Assembly (NCBI RefSeq): GCF_003412465.1
Contig: NZ_QTJV01000001.1
Coordinates: 682,001-746,000 of the forward strand
Direction: 5' to 3'
DNA from: Chitinophaga silvisoli
GTDB taxonomy: Bacteria > Bacteroidota > Bacteroidia > Chitinophagales > Chitinophagaceae
Length of the DNA: 64,000 nt
Numbering within the stretch: the first letter of the stretch is position 1; the number at the start of each line of letters is the position of its first letter. Positions 1 to 9,000 of this stretch are shown piece by piece. The translations under genes and the position numbers were made by a program. The notes under the pieces were generated by a model. That model ran no database searches and was not told where the DNA came from. It saw only the letters and a list, made by a program, of their open reading frames with translations.

Positions 1-690
1 ACGCTGATACCTACTTGTCTGGCTGCGCATATGATGCCGAAAGACTATACAGGCACCGATTATTTGCAGGATGTAGTGGAGAACTTATTACCTGTTATCA
101 ACTGCAAAAGAGTAGACATCTTCATAGAAGAAACAGCTTTTTCAGCGGAAGCAGCTTTACCGTATTTATTAAAAGCAAAAGAACTGGGTTTCTCGCTGAC
201 AGTGCATGCAGACCAGTTTAGCAGTGGTGGTTCTGCGGTGGCCATAGCAGCAGGCGCTTGTTCAGCAGATCACCTGGAAGCCAGTGATGCAGCAGATATA
301 GCCAGGCTGGCGGCAGCTGATATTGTATCGGTGGTATTGCCGGGAGCATCTTTAGGATTAGGTATGCATTATGCTCCTGCGCGTAAATTGCTGGATGCAG
401 GCGCTTGTGTGGCGATTGCGAGTGACTGGAACCCCGGTTCCGCACCCATGGGAGATCTGCTCCTGCAAGCGGCAGTGATGAGTGCTGCTGAAAAACTATC
501 TACAGCCGAAGTATTGGCAGGCCTTACATTCAGGGCAGCGAGGGCTTTGCAGCTCACGAATGCCGGACAACTGGCAGCAGGTTTTGTTGCGGATATGCAG
601 GTATATCCTACCAACGATTATAGAGACCTTTTGTATTATCAGGGAAAAATGAAACCTTCGCAGGTCTGGAAAGGAGGTGAAAAAATATGA
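1..690 (+). CDS. hutI: imidazolonepropionase, C-terminal part
   Basis: The reading frame is open from base 1, so the gene starts before the window. Imidazolonepropionase hydrolyses 4-imidazolone-5-propanoate to N-formimidoyl-L-glutamate in cytosolic histidine breakdown. The visible part starts inside the amidohydrolase barrel (TLIPTCLAAH) and carries the later metal and substrate region (LTVHADQF; IASDWNPGSAP, whose Asp is the expected metal ligand) and the C-terminal strand ending in a Trp-Lys-Gly-Gly stretch. It overlaps hutG by four bases (ATGA), which indicates translational coupling in a hut operon. The assignment is firm; only the N-terminus is missing. Confidence 0.93.
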   Translation, partial: TLIPTCLAAHMMPKDYTGTDYLQDVVENLLPVINCKRVDIFIEETAFSAEAALPYLLKAKELGFSLTVHADQFSSGGSAVAIAAGACSADHLEASDAADIARLAAADIVSVVLPGASLGLGMHYAPARKLLDAGACVAIASDWNPGSAPMGDLLLQAAVMSAAEKLSTAEVLAGLTFRAARALQLTNAGQLAAGFVADMQVYPTNDYRDLLYYQGKMKPSQVWKGGEKI

Positions 691-1631
691 AAGCATATTA
701 TCAACAACCGGTAGCATGGACCGGCAGAATAGATGGCAATGATGAGGAAGTGAGCCGCTGGCATCAGCGGGTGCAATGTGTAGATTTATCTTCGTCTTTG
801 CCTGAGGGCAATGGAGTTGTATTATTAGGCTTTGCTGTAGATGAAGGGGTGCGTAGAAACAAAGGACGGGTAGGTGCTGCAGCAGGTCCCGCAGCATTAA
901 GACAGGCCATGGGTAGTTTCCCTGTGCACTTCGATGGCATGTTGATGGACGGCGGTAATATCATCTGTCCTGATGAAAACCTGGAAGCTGCCCAACAGGC
1001 ACTGAGTGGTGCGGTACAATTGATCAAACGTGCAGGTCATACTCCTTTATTATTAGGTGGCGGGCATGAGATCACTTACGGACATGCAACAGGTTTATAT
1101 CAATCAATGCCAGGCGAGCGATTGGGCCTGATTAATTTCGATGCCCATTTCGACTTACGCCCTGAAGGCGTTAGCTCCGGCACTGGTTTCTGGCAGCTCT
1201 CACAGGAGCATGCTCCATTTCAATACCTGGCACTTGGCATCCAGCAACTGAGCAATACACAGCAACTCTTCAGGATAGCCGGAGAGCTGGATGCGCTCTA
1301 TCTGGAAGCTGATACCTTTCATTTCCAGGATCGTATACTGTTGTCAGCAGCTGTCGCTGAGTTTATAAAAAAAGCAGACCAGTTATACCTCACCATAGAC
1401 CTGGATGTTTTTGCCGCAGCATATGCCCCCGGTGTAAGTGCAACAGCGTTTAATGGAATTCGTCCGGATGGTTTGTTCTTAGAATGTTTTCGTACCATCC
1501 TGCAAAGTGGAAAACTAGCGGGAATGGACATAGCAGAATTGAATCCTTCTTTCGACATAGATCAACGTACCGCCAAACTGGGTGCTGCATTAATATTTGA
1601 AGCAGTGAGCTTTTTGTTAAGTGGGAAATAA
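687..1631 (+). CDS. hutG: formimidoylglutamase
   Basis: An arginase/ureohydrolase-family enzyme of 314 residues that splits N-formimidoyl-L-glutamate into glutamate and formamide, the last step of the Hut pathway. The di-manganese ligands are visible: His in GGGHE (about residue 126), the DAHFD motif (about 152-156) and the Asp pair in TIDLDVF (about 236-238). The start overlaps the hutI stop. Agmatinase is the main alternative within the fold, but position behind hutI decides for HutG. No other hut gene lies downstream, so this is the operon's end. Confidence 0.92.
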   Translation: MKAYYQQPVAWTGRIDGNDEEVSRWHQRVQCVDLSSSLPEGNGVVLLGFAVDEGVRRNKGRVGAAAGPAALRQAMGSFPVHFDGMLMDGGNIICPDENLEAAQQALSGAVQLIKRAGHTPLLLGGGHEITYGHATGLYQSMPGERLGLINFDAHFDLRPEGVSSGTGFWQLSQEHAPFQYLALGIQQLSNTQQLFRIAGELDALYLEADTFHFQDRILLSAAVAEFIKKADQLYLTIDLDVFAAAYAPGVSATAFNGIRPDGLFLECFRTILQSGKLAGMDIAELNPSFDIDQRTAKLGAALIFEAVSFLLSGK

Positions 1632-1634
1632 TAT

Positions 1635-1652
1635 TATCTTTGGGATATCCCA
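1635..1652 (+). promoter_or_regulatory. TAnnTTTG promoter with overlapping palindrome
   Basis: TATCTTTG at 1635-1642 matches the Bacteroidota -7 element. A perfect 12-bp palindrome, TGGGATATCCCA (1641-1652), overlaps its last two bases and covers the expected start site, 15 bases before the ATG at 1667. The element also overlaps the hutG tail, so the next gene probably has its own transcript. Operator function is inferred. Confidence 0.5.
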
Positions 1653-1666
1653 AAAGATTAATTGTC

Positions 1667-2266
1667 ATGAAGTTTCACACTTTATTAATGGCTGTCGCCA
1701 TCACTGTAGCACCCGTGTTTGTGAGTGCACAACGTATTAAGCTCGTAGAAGGCAGTGTTTCCCCACTAAAAGGTATTACAGAACTAAATACCGAATTTAC
1801 GTATGACAATGTAAAGGTAGGTGAGTTCAGTAACGAGGAGGATTACATCCACAAAAAGACGGAAGACTATAACAAGAAAGAAGCCGGCAGGGGTGATACC
1901 TGGGCTAAGTCATGGAAGAGTGACAGGGCTGAAAAATTCGAACCTAAATTCAATCAGTTATTTACTGATAACAGTGGTGGTATTAGCGCTGGCAAATATC
2001 CTTCTGCGAAGTACACGCTCATCTTCAAGACCAAATTTATAGAGCCGGGTTTCAATGTGGGTGTATGGAGAAAGAATGCATCTATGGATGGTGAAGCATG
2101 GATAGTGGAAACGGCTGATAAGAGTAAGGTGATCGCTAAGTTCACGGTAGATAAGGCACAGGGTCGTATTTTCGGCGGTTTTGACTTTGATACCGGATTG
2201 AGGATCCAGGAAGCTTATGCAGATGCTGCAAAGGCTTTGGCAAAGGCAATCAGAAAACAGTTGTAA
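1667..2266 (+). CDS. secreted protein of unknown function
   Basis: 199 residues from the ATG at 1667. That start gives a clean Sec signal peptide (MKFHTLL, hydrophobic core, cleavage near VSA-Q) and lies just after the promoter; the upstream TTG in frame does not. The mature part is charged and rich in Lys, Asp and Tyr, with mixed alpha/beta character and a helical Ala-rich C-terminus. I do not recognise a family. It is followed by a strong hairpin, so it is probably monocistronic, and it is likely periplasmic. Confidence 0.75.
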   Translation: MKFHTLLMAVAITVAPVFVSAQRIKLVEGSVSPLKGITELNTEFTYDNVKVGEFSNEEDYIHKKTEDYNKKEAGRGDTWAKSWKSDRAEKFEPKFNQLFTDNSGGISAGKYPSAKYTLIFKTKFIEPGFNVGVWRKNASMDGEAWIVETADKSKVIAKFTVDKAQGRIFGGFDFDTGLRIQEAYADAAKALAKAIRKQL

Positions 2267-2285
2267 TAAGAAACAGTTGTAACAA

Positions 2286-2319
2286 AGAGAGGCGGGTGAT
2301 TCACCCGCCTCTCTTTTTA
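2286..2319. terminator. bidirectional terminator
   Basis: A 13-bp perfect stem AGAGAGGCGGGTG / CACCCGCCTCTCT with loop ATT, followed on the plus strand by TTTTTAT. It sits between the convergent secreted protein and purU. Confidence 0.9.
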
Positions 2320-2320
2320 T

Positions 2321-3184
2321 TTAAAATACAATAGTTTTGTTACCATGAATAATGACTCTATCGTCAATATGTGCAATCACTGCTCTTGTTAACACCTGTC
2401 TTTCTATATCTCTACCCAACAAAATCAGGTCTGTTACCTCGTGTTTATGACTCACTCTTGCTACGTCCTGGTCGATGATGGGCCCTTCGTCCAGATCATT
2501 GGTTACATAGTGGGCGGTTGCACCTATTAGTTTTACGCCTCTGTTATAAGCGTTTCTATAAGGATTGGCACCTGCGAATGCCGGCAGGAAGCTATGGTGA
2601 ATGTTGATGATGCGCCCCGGGAAAACGCTTACAAATTCAGGAGAGAGAATCTGCATATAACGTGCAAGCACGATGAAGTCAGCATTCGCTCTTCTGATCA
2701 GTTTAATCGCTTCCTGTTCCTGCAATGGCTTATTGCCTGCATCTACAGGCAGGTAGTGGAAGGGAATCCCGAAGTCTTCCACGAATTGTTTTAATTCCAG
2801 GTGATTGGAAATGACGAGTGGAATATCCACGGGCAATTCCCCGCTTCGCCAGCGCCAGAGCAATTCCATCAGGCAGTGGTCATAACGGGATACCATAATC
2901 ACCATTTGTTTGCGACGATCTGGGTAGTCAATGCGCCATTCCATCTGGCGGGGGGCGGCAACTTTTTCCTGGAAGTCTTTTTCCAGTTGTTCTTTGGTGA
3001 AGGAAGGATTATCCAGCTGGAAAGACATGCGCATAAAAAAGAGTCCTTCTTTGGGATCCGTACTGTGCTGGCTGGCATCGAGGATATTAGCGCCACAGGC
3101 GTACAGGAACTGGGACACACCGGCCACGATACCAGGGCGGTCTGGACAGGAGATCAAAAGCCTGCCGGTTATATCAGTCTGCAT
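2321..3184 (-). CDS. purU: formyltetrahydrofolate deformylase
   Basis: Hydrolyses 10-formyl-tetrahydrofolate to formate and tetrahydrofolate, balancing one-carbon units for purine synthesis. The 287-residue product begins with an ACT domain ([19 protein letters not shown]) and continues into a formyltransferase domain with the hallmark HHSFLPAF and the [20 protein letters not shown] segment. The start at 3184 was chosen because the longer frame adds 24 residues without similarity and would begin within the upstream region. It ends against a strong terminator and is probably monocistronic. Methionyl-tRNA formyltransferase is excluded by the ACT domain. Confidence 0.93.
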   Translation of the reverse strand: MQTDITGRLLISCPDRPGIVAGVSQFLYACGANILDASQHSTDPKEGLFFMRMSFQLDNPSFTKEQLEKDFQEKVAAPRQMEWRIDYPDRRKQMVIMVSRYDHCLMELLWRWRSGELPVDIPLVISNHLELKQFVEDFGIPFHYLPVDAGNKPLQEQEAIKLIRRANADFIVLARYMQILSPEFVSVFPGRIINIHHSFLPAFAGANPYRNAYNRGVKLIGATAHYVTNDLDEGPIIDQDVARVSHKHEVTDLILLGRDIERQVLTRAVIAHIDDRVIIHGNKTIVF

Positions 3185-3276
3185 AAAAATGAAATATATA
3201 TTACTATGTAAAATACAAAAGGGAAAGGATTCTCCGGATTTTTTTCTGGCGGTCAATCAATCCCGAATTCTTATTC

Positions 3277-3284
3277 TATTTTTG
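3277..3284 (+). promoter_or_regulatory. TAnnTTTG promoter
   Basis: TATTTTTG 20 bases before the phosphodiesterase start at 3304, in the expected position for a Bacteroidota -7 box with a short leader. No convincing -33 box was identified. Confidence 0.5.
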
Positions 3285-3303
3285 GGCCTGCTAAGGGAAA
3301 ATT

Positions 3304-3795
3304 ATGAAGAAGATAGGATTAATGTCAGACACGCACAGTTATCTCCATCCCCAGGTCTTCAAATACTTTGAAAAAGTAGATGAGATCTGGCATGCCGGTG
3401 ATATTGGTACCACATCCCTTGCGGATGAACTGGAAGCTTTCAAACCTTTCAGGGCGGTATATGGCAATATAGATGGCAGGGATCTGCAGCTGCGTTATCC
3501 GGAAAACCTGTTCTTCGAAGTGGAAGGAGTCAAAGTATTCATTACGCACATTGGAGGCTATCCAGGCAAATATGCCCCGGGAGTCAAAGACTTATTGTTG
3601 AAAAATTCCCCCAAACTGTTCATCTGCGGTCATTCGCACATTCTGAAAGTGATGCCGGACCCGGCTTTGCAACTATTACACATGAATCCGGGGGCATGCG
3701 GCCAGCAGGGCTGGCATAAGGTAAAAACTTTGTTGCGCTTCGATGTAAGCGAAGGAAATATCAGGAATCTGGAGGTGATAGAGTTGCCCAAATAG
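3304..3795 (+). CDS. YfcE-type metallophosphodiesterase
   Basis: A 163-residue calcineurin-fold phosphoesterase. The metal-binding signature is complete: SDTHS near residue 10, HAGDIG near 37, YGNID near 60, ITHIGG near 82 and GHSH near 105. Family members (YfcE, MJ0936) are dimetal phosphodiesterases active on simple phosphodiesters in vitro, with unclear physiological substrates. The length is normal for the small single-domain group. It is cytosolic and lies divergently from purU behind its own promoter. Confidence 0.85.
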   Translation: MKKIGLMSDTHSYLHPQVFKYFEKVDEIWHAGDIGTTSLADELEAFKPFRAVYGNIDGRDLQLRYPENLFFEVEGVKVFITHIGGYPGKYAPGVKDLLLKNSPKLFICGHSHILKVMPDPALQLLHMNPGACGQQGWHKVKTLLRFDVSEGNIRNLEVIELPK

Positions 3796-3854
3796 TACGG
3801 AAGCCGGCACTCGCACATTTTTTGCAAATCTTAGAGTTACTACAACTGTCAATA

Positions 3855-4898
3855 ATGCGCAAAGGATACATATTAATATCCGTTTGTCTGTGTATGTTTC
3901 ATTTCGCAAGGGGTCAACGTTCGTCTTTCATTAATAAGATAGGAGATTGGTTTCATACAGAAAATGATACTGCTTACATAGAGGATCATACAAAAGATTT
4001 GACAACACGACTTGTCGGGTCCAGAAAATATAACTTATACGACATCGTGGACCGTAAGCGGAAGACGGAGGTAATGTACCGCCCGAATACGCCATTTAAC
4101 GTCGGTTTTGGTTTTAACTATAAGTTTATCGGTATCAATGTTGTTTTCAACCTTCCGGTTATCAACAGTACGGATAAGTATGGCAAGACGAAGGCACTGG
4201 ATCTTCAGGCGCATTATTACCTGCGAAAACTGGTGGTAGATTTTTATGGGCAACGTTACAAAGGTTATTATATCGCCAACTCCCGTGGCCTGCTAAATGG
4301 TTTTGATGAGAAAGGCCCGCTTCCTGTGCGTCCTGATATCCGAAATTTGAATATAGGGATGAGTGTGGAATACGTCTTCAACGACAAGAAATTCTCCTAT
4401 AGAGCGGCTTATTTGCAGAATGAATATCAAAAGAAGAGTGCAGGCTCGTTCCTGATCGGAGGAGAGCTGTTTACAGCCAGGATGAAGGGCGATTCTTCGT
4501 TGATTCCTCATAATATTACCAACCAGGATTTTATTGATGGTATTACCTACTCGGCCACCAGCATATTCAGCGCTGCTGCAAACGCCGGGTATGCTTATAC
4601 ATTTGTCTACAAACAACACTTCTTTCTTACTTTATCTCTCTCTGGTAGTTTCGGCGGTAATTACACCCGTTTATTCAGGGATGATGCCAATGACCTCCGT
4701 AAGTTTGGGGTCCAGCTGAACAATACTGTGCGGGCCTCTTTCGGCTATAATTCCAGTAAGTACTTTGCAGGCATTCACTATGTGAACCTGACTACACGTA
4801 GTCAGTCACCTATTGAACATTCCTGGCAGACCATTGGCGCTGGCAATTTCAGAATAAGTTTGGCAAGACGTTTTGGACTAAAGCGACAGCTTTTCTAA
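3855..4898 (+). CDS. DUF4421-like outer membrane protein
   Basis: 347 residues from the ATG at 3855, which begins a signal peptide (MRKGYILISVCLCMFHF, cleavage near RGQ); the longer frame adds 11 unlikely residues. The mature part is made of alternating aromatic and glycine-rich strands (GFGFNYKFIGINVVFNLP, LDLQAHYYLRKLVVDFYGQR) typical of a beta-barrel, and resembles the DUF4421 family of Bacteroidota. Function is unknown. Its last 21 bases overlap the tail of the convergent HD gene. Confidence 0.75.
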   Translation: MRKGYILISVCLCMFHFARGQRSSFINKIGDWFHTENDTAYIEDHTKDLTTRLVGSRKYNLYDIVDRKRKTEVMYRPNTPFNVGFGFNYKFIGINVVFNLPVINSTDKYGKTKALDLQAHYYLRKLVVDFYGQRYKGYYIANSRGLLNGFDEKGPLPVRPDIRNLNIGMSVEYVFNDKKFSYRAAYLQNEYQKKSAGSFLIGGELFTARMKGDSSLIPHNITNQDFIDGITYSATSIFSAAANAGYAYTFVYKQHFFLTLSLSGSFGGNYTRLFRDDANDLRKFGVQLNNTVRASFGYNSSKYFAGIHYVNLTTRSQSPIEHSWQTIGAGNFRISLARRFGLKRQLF

Positions 4899-5513
4899 TT
4901 CCTTCTTTATATTTTCCTTTGCCACAGCATCAAATCGCTCTCTAAAACCTTCCGTCTTGTAAATCGAGGGCTGGTCAAGGAAGTGTTGTAAGATCTTTTT
5001 CCTGCCGGGTATATATACTGCATCAGGGTAGATGCCGTATTCCTTGCGTATATTCTTAGCATAGGCCTGATACATTCGTTCAGGACCGCTCAGTATAAAC
5101 AGGTCAAAGTCCAGGAAGCAATCCAGGTCTGAATCTTTGTGGGGATTCTGGTGCGATTTCGTAGCTCTGATGTATTCTGATACCAGGGCTATCTTCTCTG
5201 CGGGATAGCTGGTTTGCTCCAGGAATTGCGTGGCTACCAGTGCACTTCTCTCTTCATTATCAGCTCTCTGTACGTCATAAATGATATCATGGAAAAATAC
5301 GGACAATTGCAGGGTTTCCAGATCCTGTACGAGGTGGTTATATTCTTCAATGAATACGAGTAATGTCTGAATATGATCCAGATTATGGTAATACCTGTGT
5401 GATTCACTGTAATGGGTTAGTATGGAATTAAAGCCTTCCTGTACCAGCAACGAGTCGTTGGTATAATTGCTTACGAGGCTTTCCCAGACATAAAATAGTG
5501 GATGGGATTTCAT
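4878..5513 (-). CDS. HD-domain metal-dependent phosphohydrolase-like protein
   Basis: A 211-residue cytosolic protein of the predicted HD-superfamily group. The metal ligands are visible as His in YHNLDHI (about residue 43-46), the HD pair in FFHDIIYD (about 74-75) and a later DLD segment (about 130). Substrate is unknown; family members hydrolyse phosphomonoesters or nucleotides. It converges on and overlaps the DUF4421 gene by 21 bases, without a hairpin between them. Confidence 0.8.
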   Translation of the reverse strand: MKSHPLFYVWESLVSNYTNDSLLVQEGFNSILTHYSESHRYYHNLDHIQTLLVFIEEYNHLVQDLETLQLSVFFHDIIYDVQRADNEERSALVATQFLEQTSYPAEKIALVSEYIRATKSHQNPHKDSDLDCFLDFDLFILSGPERMYQAYAKNIRKEYGIYPDAVYIPGRKKILQHFLDQPSIYKTEGFRERFDAVAKENIKKELEKLSL

Positions 5514-5532
5514 GGCCTAAATGTAGACAAAA

Positions 5533-5565
5533 AAAAGACTGACTTAATTCCTAAGTCAGTCTTTT
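5533..5565 (-). terminator. aconitase terminator
   Basis: A 14-bp stem AAAAGACTGACTTA / TAAGTCAGTCTTTT with a five-base loop and a run of T on the minus strand, 26 bases after the aconitase stop. Confidence 0.9.
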
Positions 5566-5590
5566 ATCATTACTAATGAAAGTCTCCTGA

Positions 5591-7858
5591 TTATGCTTTC
5601 GCGAACTCAGCACGGATTACGTTCAGTGCACCACCTGCTTTGAACCACTCAATCTGTTGTTCATTGTAGGTATGGTTTACTGTGATCTCGTCCTGGCTGC
5701 CATCTTTGTGGTGGGCTACCACAGTCAATGGTTTACCAGGGGTAAAGGTAGTCAGACCAAGGATATCGAATGTATCGTCTTCCTGGATCTTATCGTAATC
5801 TTCTTTGTTAGCGAAGGTGAGGCCGAGCATACCCTGTTTCTTCAGGTTAGTTTCGTGGATACGTGCGAAGGACTTTACCAGGATTGCGCGAACGCCCAGG
5901 TGGCGTGGCTCCATAGCAGCGTGTTCGCGGCTGGAACCTTCACCGTAGTTTTCATCGCCCACTACGATTGAACCGATACCAGCAGCTTTGTAAGCACGCT
6001 GGGTAGCAGGTACAGCGCCATATTCGCCAGTCAGCTGGTTTTTGACGGTGTCAGATTTATCGTTGAATGCGTTGATCGCACCGATCAGCATGTTGTTGGA
6101 AATGTTGTCAAGGTGACCACGGAATTTCAACCATGGACCAGCCATAGAGATATGGTCGGTAGTACATTTACCTTTAGCCTTGATCAGCAGTTTCAGACCT
6201 TTCAGGTCAGTACCTTCCCATGCCGCGAAAGGAGCCAGCAGTTGCAGGCGATCGCTGGTAGGGGAAACCACTACCTGTACACCACTACCATCGGCAGCAG
6301 GGGCCTGGTAACCCGGATCATCTACTGCGAAGCCTTTTACCGGCAGTTCAAAACCACTTGGTTCATCCAGTTTCACTTCCTGGCCATCCTTGTTTTTCAG
6401 GGTGTCAGTCAGCGGGTTGAAGGTGAGGTCACCGGCAATAGCCAGGGCAGTTACGATTTCAGGAGAAGCTACGAAAGCGTGGGTACCTGCCAGACCATCA
6501 TTTCTCTTCGCGAAGTTACGGTTGAAGGAAGTGATGATAGAGTTCTTACGGTTAGGATCATCGATGTGACGAGCCCATTGACCTATACAGGGACCGCAGG
6601 CATTAGCCAGTACTACGCCACCGATCTGGTTGAAGGTGTTCAGCAGGCCATCTCTTTCGATGGTGAAGCGAACCAGTTCAGAACCGGGGGTGATTGTATA
6701 TTCAGATTTAACAGGCAGATTTTTGTCGATGGCTTGTTTAGCCAGGGAGGCTGCGCGGGAAATGTCTTCGTAAGAAGAGTTGGTACAGGAGCCGATCAGG
6801 GCTACTTCCAGTTTTTCAGGCCAGTTGTTTTCTTTCACTGCCTGGGCGAATTTGGAGATAGGCCATGCCAGATCCGGAGTGAACGGACCATTTACGTGTG
6901 GCTCCAGTTCGTCCAGGTTGATTTCGATCACCTGGTCGTAGTATTTGGTAGGGTCAGCGTATACCTCAGCATCCGGACGCAGTTGATCTTTCACACTGTC
7001 AGCCAGTGCGGCGATTTCGCTACGCTCAGTTGCCTGCAGGTAAGCAGCGATTTTGCTATCGTAGGCGAATACGGAGCAGGTAGCACCAATCTCAGCACCC
7101 ATGTTACAGATAGTGCCTTTACCGGTAGCACTGATGCTGTCAGCACCTTCACCAAAGTATTCAACGATACAGCCGGTACCACCTTTTACGGTCAGTACGC
7201 CAGCTACTTTCAGGATAATATCTTTGGGGGAGGTCCATCCGCTCAGCTTACCAGTCAATTTTACACCGATCAGTTTAGGCATCTTCAGTTCCCATGCAAG
7301 ACCAGCCATAACGTCTACCGCATCAGCACCGCCGACACCGATAGCCAGCATACCGAGACCACCCGCGTTTGGAGTATGGGAGTCAGTACCGATCATCAGA
7401 CCACCCGGAAAAGCATAGTTTTCAAGTACTACCTGGTGGATAATACCAGCACCTGGTTTCCAGAAGCCGATACCATATTTATTGGAGATAGAGGAGAGGA
7501 ATTCGTAAACTTCCTTATTGGTGTTGTTAGCAGTTGCCAGGTCAGCTTCTGCGCCTGTTTTAGCCTGAATGAGGTGGTCACAGTGTACAGTAGAAGGAAC
7601 TGCTACTTTGGCACGCCCACAGGTCATAAACTGTAACAGGGCCATCTGTGCCGTGGCATCCTGCATCGCTACGCGATCGGGTGCAAACTCAACATAAGAT
7701 TTACCTCTCTCATATGCGGACGTAGTCGGAGCATATAAGTGGGCATACAAAATCTTTTCTGACAGTGTGAGCGGGCGTCCTAACAGCTTACGGGTAGCTT
7801 CCACCTTACCCGGGAGTGCCGCATACACTTTTTTAATCATTTCGATATCAAACACCAT
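5591..7858 (-). CDS. acnA: aconitate hydratase
   Basis: Interconverts citrate and isocitrate in the TCA cycle using a [4Fe-4S] cluster. The 755-residue length, the single-chain order with the swivel domain at the C-terminus, and the motifs SCTNSS and CGPCIGQW (the three cluster cysteines) identify the mitochondrial-type aconitase common in Bacteroidota. The start at 7858 is chosen over one seven codons upstream because family N-termini begin close to the [11 protein letters not shown] segment. No TCA-cycle neighbour is present; a promoter and terminator enclose it alone. Confidence 0.95.
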   Translation of the reverse strand: MVFDIEMIKKVYAALPGKVEATRKLLGRPLTLSEKILYAHLYAPTTSAYERGKSYVEFAPDRVAMQDATAQMALLQFMTCGRAKVAVPSTVHCDHLIQAKTGAEADLATANNTNKEVYEFLSSISNKYGIGFWKPGAGIIHQVVLENYAFPGGLMIGTDSHTPNAGGLGMLAIGVGGADAVDVMAGLAWELKMPKLIGVKLTGKLSGWTSPKDIILKVAGVLTVKGGTGCIVEYFGEGADSISATGKGTICNMGAEIGATCSVFAYDSKIAAYLQATERSEIAALADSVKDQLRPDAEVYADPTKYYDQVIEINLDELEPHVNGPFTPDLAWPISKFAQAVKENNWPEKLEVALIGSCTNSSYEDISRAASLAKQAIDKNLPVKSEYTITPGSELVRFTIERDGLLNTFNQIGGVVLANACGPCIGQWARHIDDPNRKNSIITSFNRNFAKRNDGLAGTHAFVASPEIVTALAIAGDLTFNPLTDTLKNKDGQEVKLDEPSGFELPVKGFAVDDPGYQAPAADGSGVQVVVSPTSDRLQLLAPFAAWEGTDLKGLKLLIKAKGKCTTDHISMAGPWLKFRGHLDNISNNMLIGAINAFNDKSDTVKNQLTGEYGAVPATQRAYKAAGIGSIVVGDENYGEGSSREHAAMEPRHLGVRAILVKSFARIHETNLKKQGMLGLTFANKEDYDKIQEDDTFDILGLTTFTPGKPLTVVAHHKDGSQDEITVNHTYNEQQIEWFKAGGALNVIRAEFAKA

Positions 7859-7893
7859 GGAAAAAATATTTAAGACCAATTAAAAATGCACCG

Positions 7894-7901
7894 CAAAATT
7901 A
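7894..7901 (-). promoter_or_regulatory. acnA promoter -7 box
   Basis: TAATTTTG on the minus strand, about 36 bases before the aconitase start, fits TAnnTTTG and predicts a leader of about 30 bases. Confidence 0.5.
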
Positions 7902-8040
7902 ACCATTTTAAGACAGTTAATAAAAGTTATGTACCCGATAAACCCCAAACATCAGGCCTTCATTCCAGGATGAATCCATTAATATGTTGTTAAATCACTG
8001 CTAATACACTGCAAGCGGCCTTTTCCGGAAAAATTGGCAC

Positions 8041-8071
8041 TTGTTTTTCATATGAGTTTGTGATAAATTTG
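8041..8071 (+). promoter_or_regulatory. near-consensus promoter, possibly leaderless
   Basis: TTG (8041-8043), a 20-base spacer and TAAATTTG (8064-8071) match the Bacteroidota promoter. The pspC ATG starts five bases after the -7 box, so transcription should begin at or within two bases of the start codon. Confidence 0.6.
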
Positions 8072-8075
8072 ATAT

Positions 8076-8297
8076 ATGAATAGATTTAAAGATTTTGTGG
8101 AATGGCAGGCCTTCGGTGTGTGCACCGCGATAGGCAACAGGCTGGGAGTAGCGACTTCCCGCATCCGCTTGTTTTTTATCTATGTGTCTTTCCTGACGAT
8201 GGGATCCCCAATCATTGTTTACCTGATCATGGCTTTTTGGGTCAACATGAAGAATTACATTCTCAATGCCAGAAGGAACCCCCTAAGGTATTTGTAA
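8076..8297 (+). CDS. PspC-domain small membrane protein
   Basis: A 73-residue protein consisting almost entirely of one PspC domain: an amphipathic start, the GVCTAIGNRLGVATSRIRLFF segment, then one hydrophobic helix (about residues 32-53) with the family's GSPIIVYLIMAF character. PspC proteins sit in the inner membrane and take part in envelope-stress signalling; what this stand-alone form does is not known. No other psp gene is nearby. Confidence 0.8.
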   Translation: MNRFKDFVEWQAFGVCTAIGNRLGVATSRIRLFFIYVSFLTMGSPIIVYLIMAFWVNMKNYILNARRNPLRYL

Positions 8298-8430
8298 CCA
8301 CCACATTAAAACAAAATGGTCCCCTTGCTATAAGCATGGTTTAAGCGTGCTATAGTCCTTGTATTTACTGTATACAGGGCATTGACTACGCTTTACTTAC
8401 AGGTAGACCAGTTAAATGTTCTTACAGGAA

Positions 8431-8464
8431 AAAGGCTGATCAACATCGCTATTGATCAGCCTTT
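8431..8464. terminator. bidirectional terminator
   Basis: A perfect 12-bp stem AAAGGCTGATCA / TGATCAGCCTTT with a ten-base loop, lying between pspC and the convergent hypothetical gene whose stop is at 8471. Confidence 0.85.
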
Positions 8465-8470
8465 ATTTTC

Positions 8471-8872
8471 TTAATCAAGGTGGAAATTGGTCATTTCGTG
8501 ATAGTGATTCTGTAACTGGTTTACAGTCAGCACACCCTTTATTTCCCGGTGCTCATCCCTGTAATCCAGGCGGGTTGCCTCACGGCCATCCAAATCATGA
8601 AACATTACGGAAAATGGTCCACGGACATAGATCCTGCGGTTGTCAGGGTCCGGGGAAATCTCTTCTTTGGTGAACTTCAGTTTGAGTAACTGTTCTTCGT
8701 TCAGTGGAATAGAATACACATCGGCCAGCTCATACCAGAATTCCTGTTCGCCTGTTTGCACACAAACCTGTTTGTCTTCACGATTTACTTCCAATACAAG
8801 GCCTTCATGTTTTTCGCCTTCATATTCCACTATAACAGTATCTCCTGCTTTTACATCATGTAAGTTGATCAT
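8471..8872 (-). CDS. hypothetical protein with KOW/SH3-like start
   Basis: A 133-residue, acidic cytosolic protein. The first 35 residues (VKAGDTVIVEYEGEKHEGLVLEV) look like a small SH3/KOW-type barrel. The rest contains a strand-rich segment (RRIYVRGPFSVMFHDLDG) and a His-rich tail. There is no signal peptide or membrane segment. I do not recognise a named family. Coding use matches the neighbours, and a dedicated terminator follows, so it is probably a real single-gene unit. Confidence 0.7.
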   Translation of the reverse strand: MINLHDVKAGDTVIVEYEGEKHEGLVLEVNREDKQVCVQTGEQEFWYELADVYSIPLNEEQLLKLKFTKEEISPDPDNRRIYVRGPFSVMFHDLDGREATRLDYRDEHREIKGVLTVNQLQNHYHEMTNFHLD

Positions 8873-8963
8873 TGTGTGGATATTTTTGGGTGTTATTAAC
8901 TGAATTTACGAAAATTACCCAAAAATCAGACCGGCAGCAGGCCGCCATTTTACCTGAAAGAAA

Positions 8964-8990
8964 AACGCTCCTGCCAAAGGCAGAAGCGTT
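8964..8990 (-). terminator. kdsA terminator
   Basis: Read on the minus strand, AACGCTTCTGCC / GGCAGGAGCGTT forms a 12-bp stem (one wobble) with loop TTT and a following T run, just after the kdsA stop. Confidence 0.9.
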
Positions 8991-9000
8991 CTGAAAAAAT

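Noticed and set aside
6113..7636. 507-codon plus-strand frame opposite aconitase
   Set aside because: Shadow frame with implausible composition; the minus strand encodes a complete aconitase.
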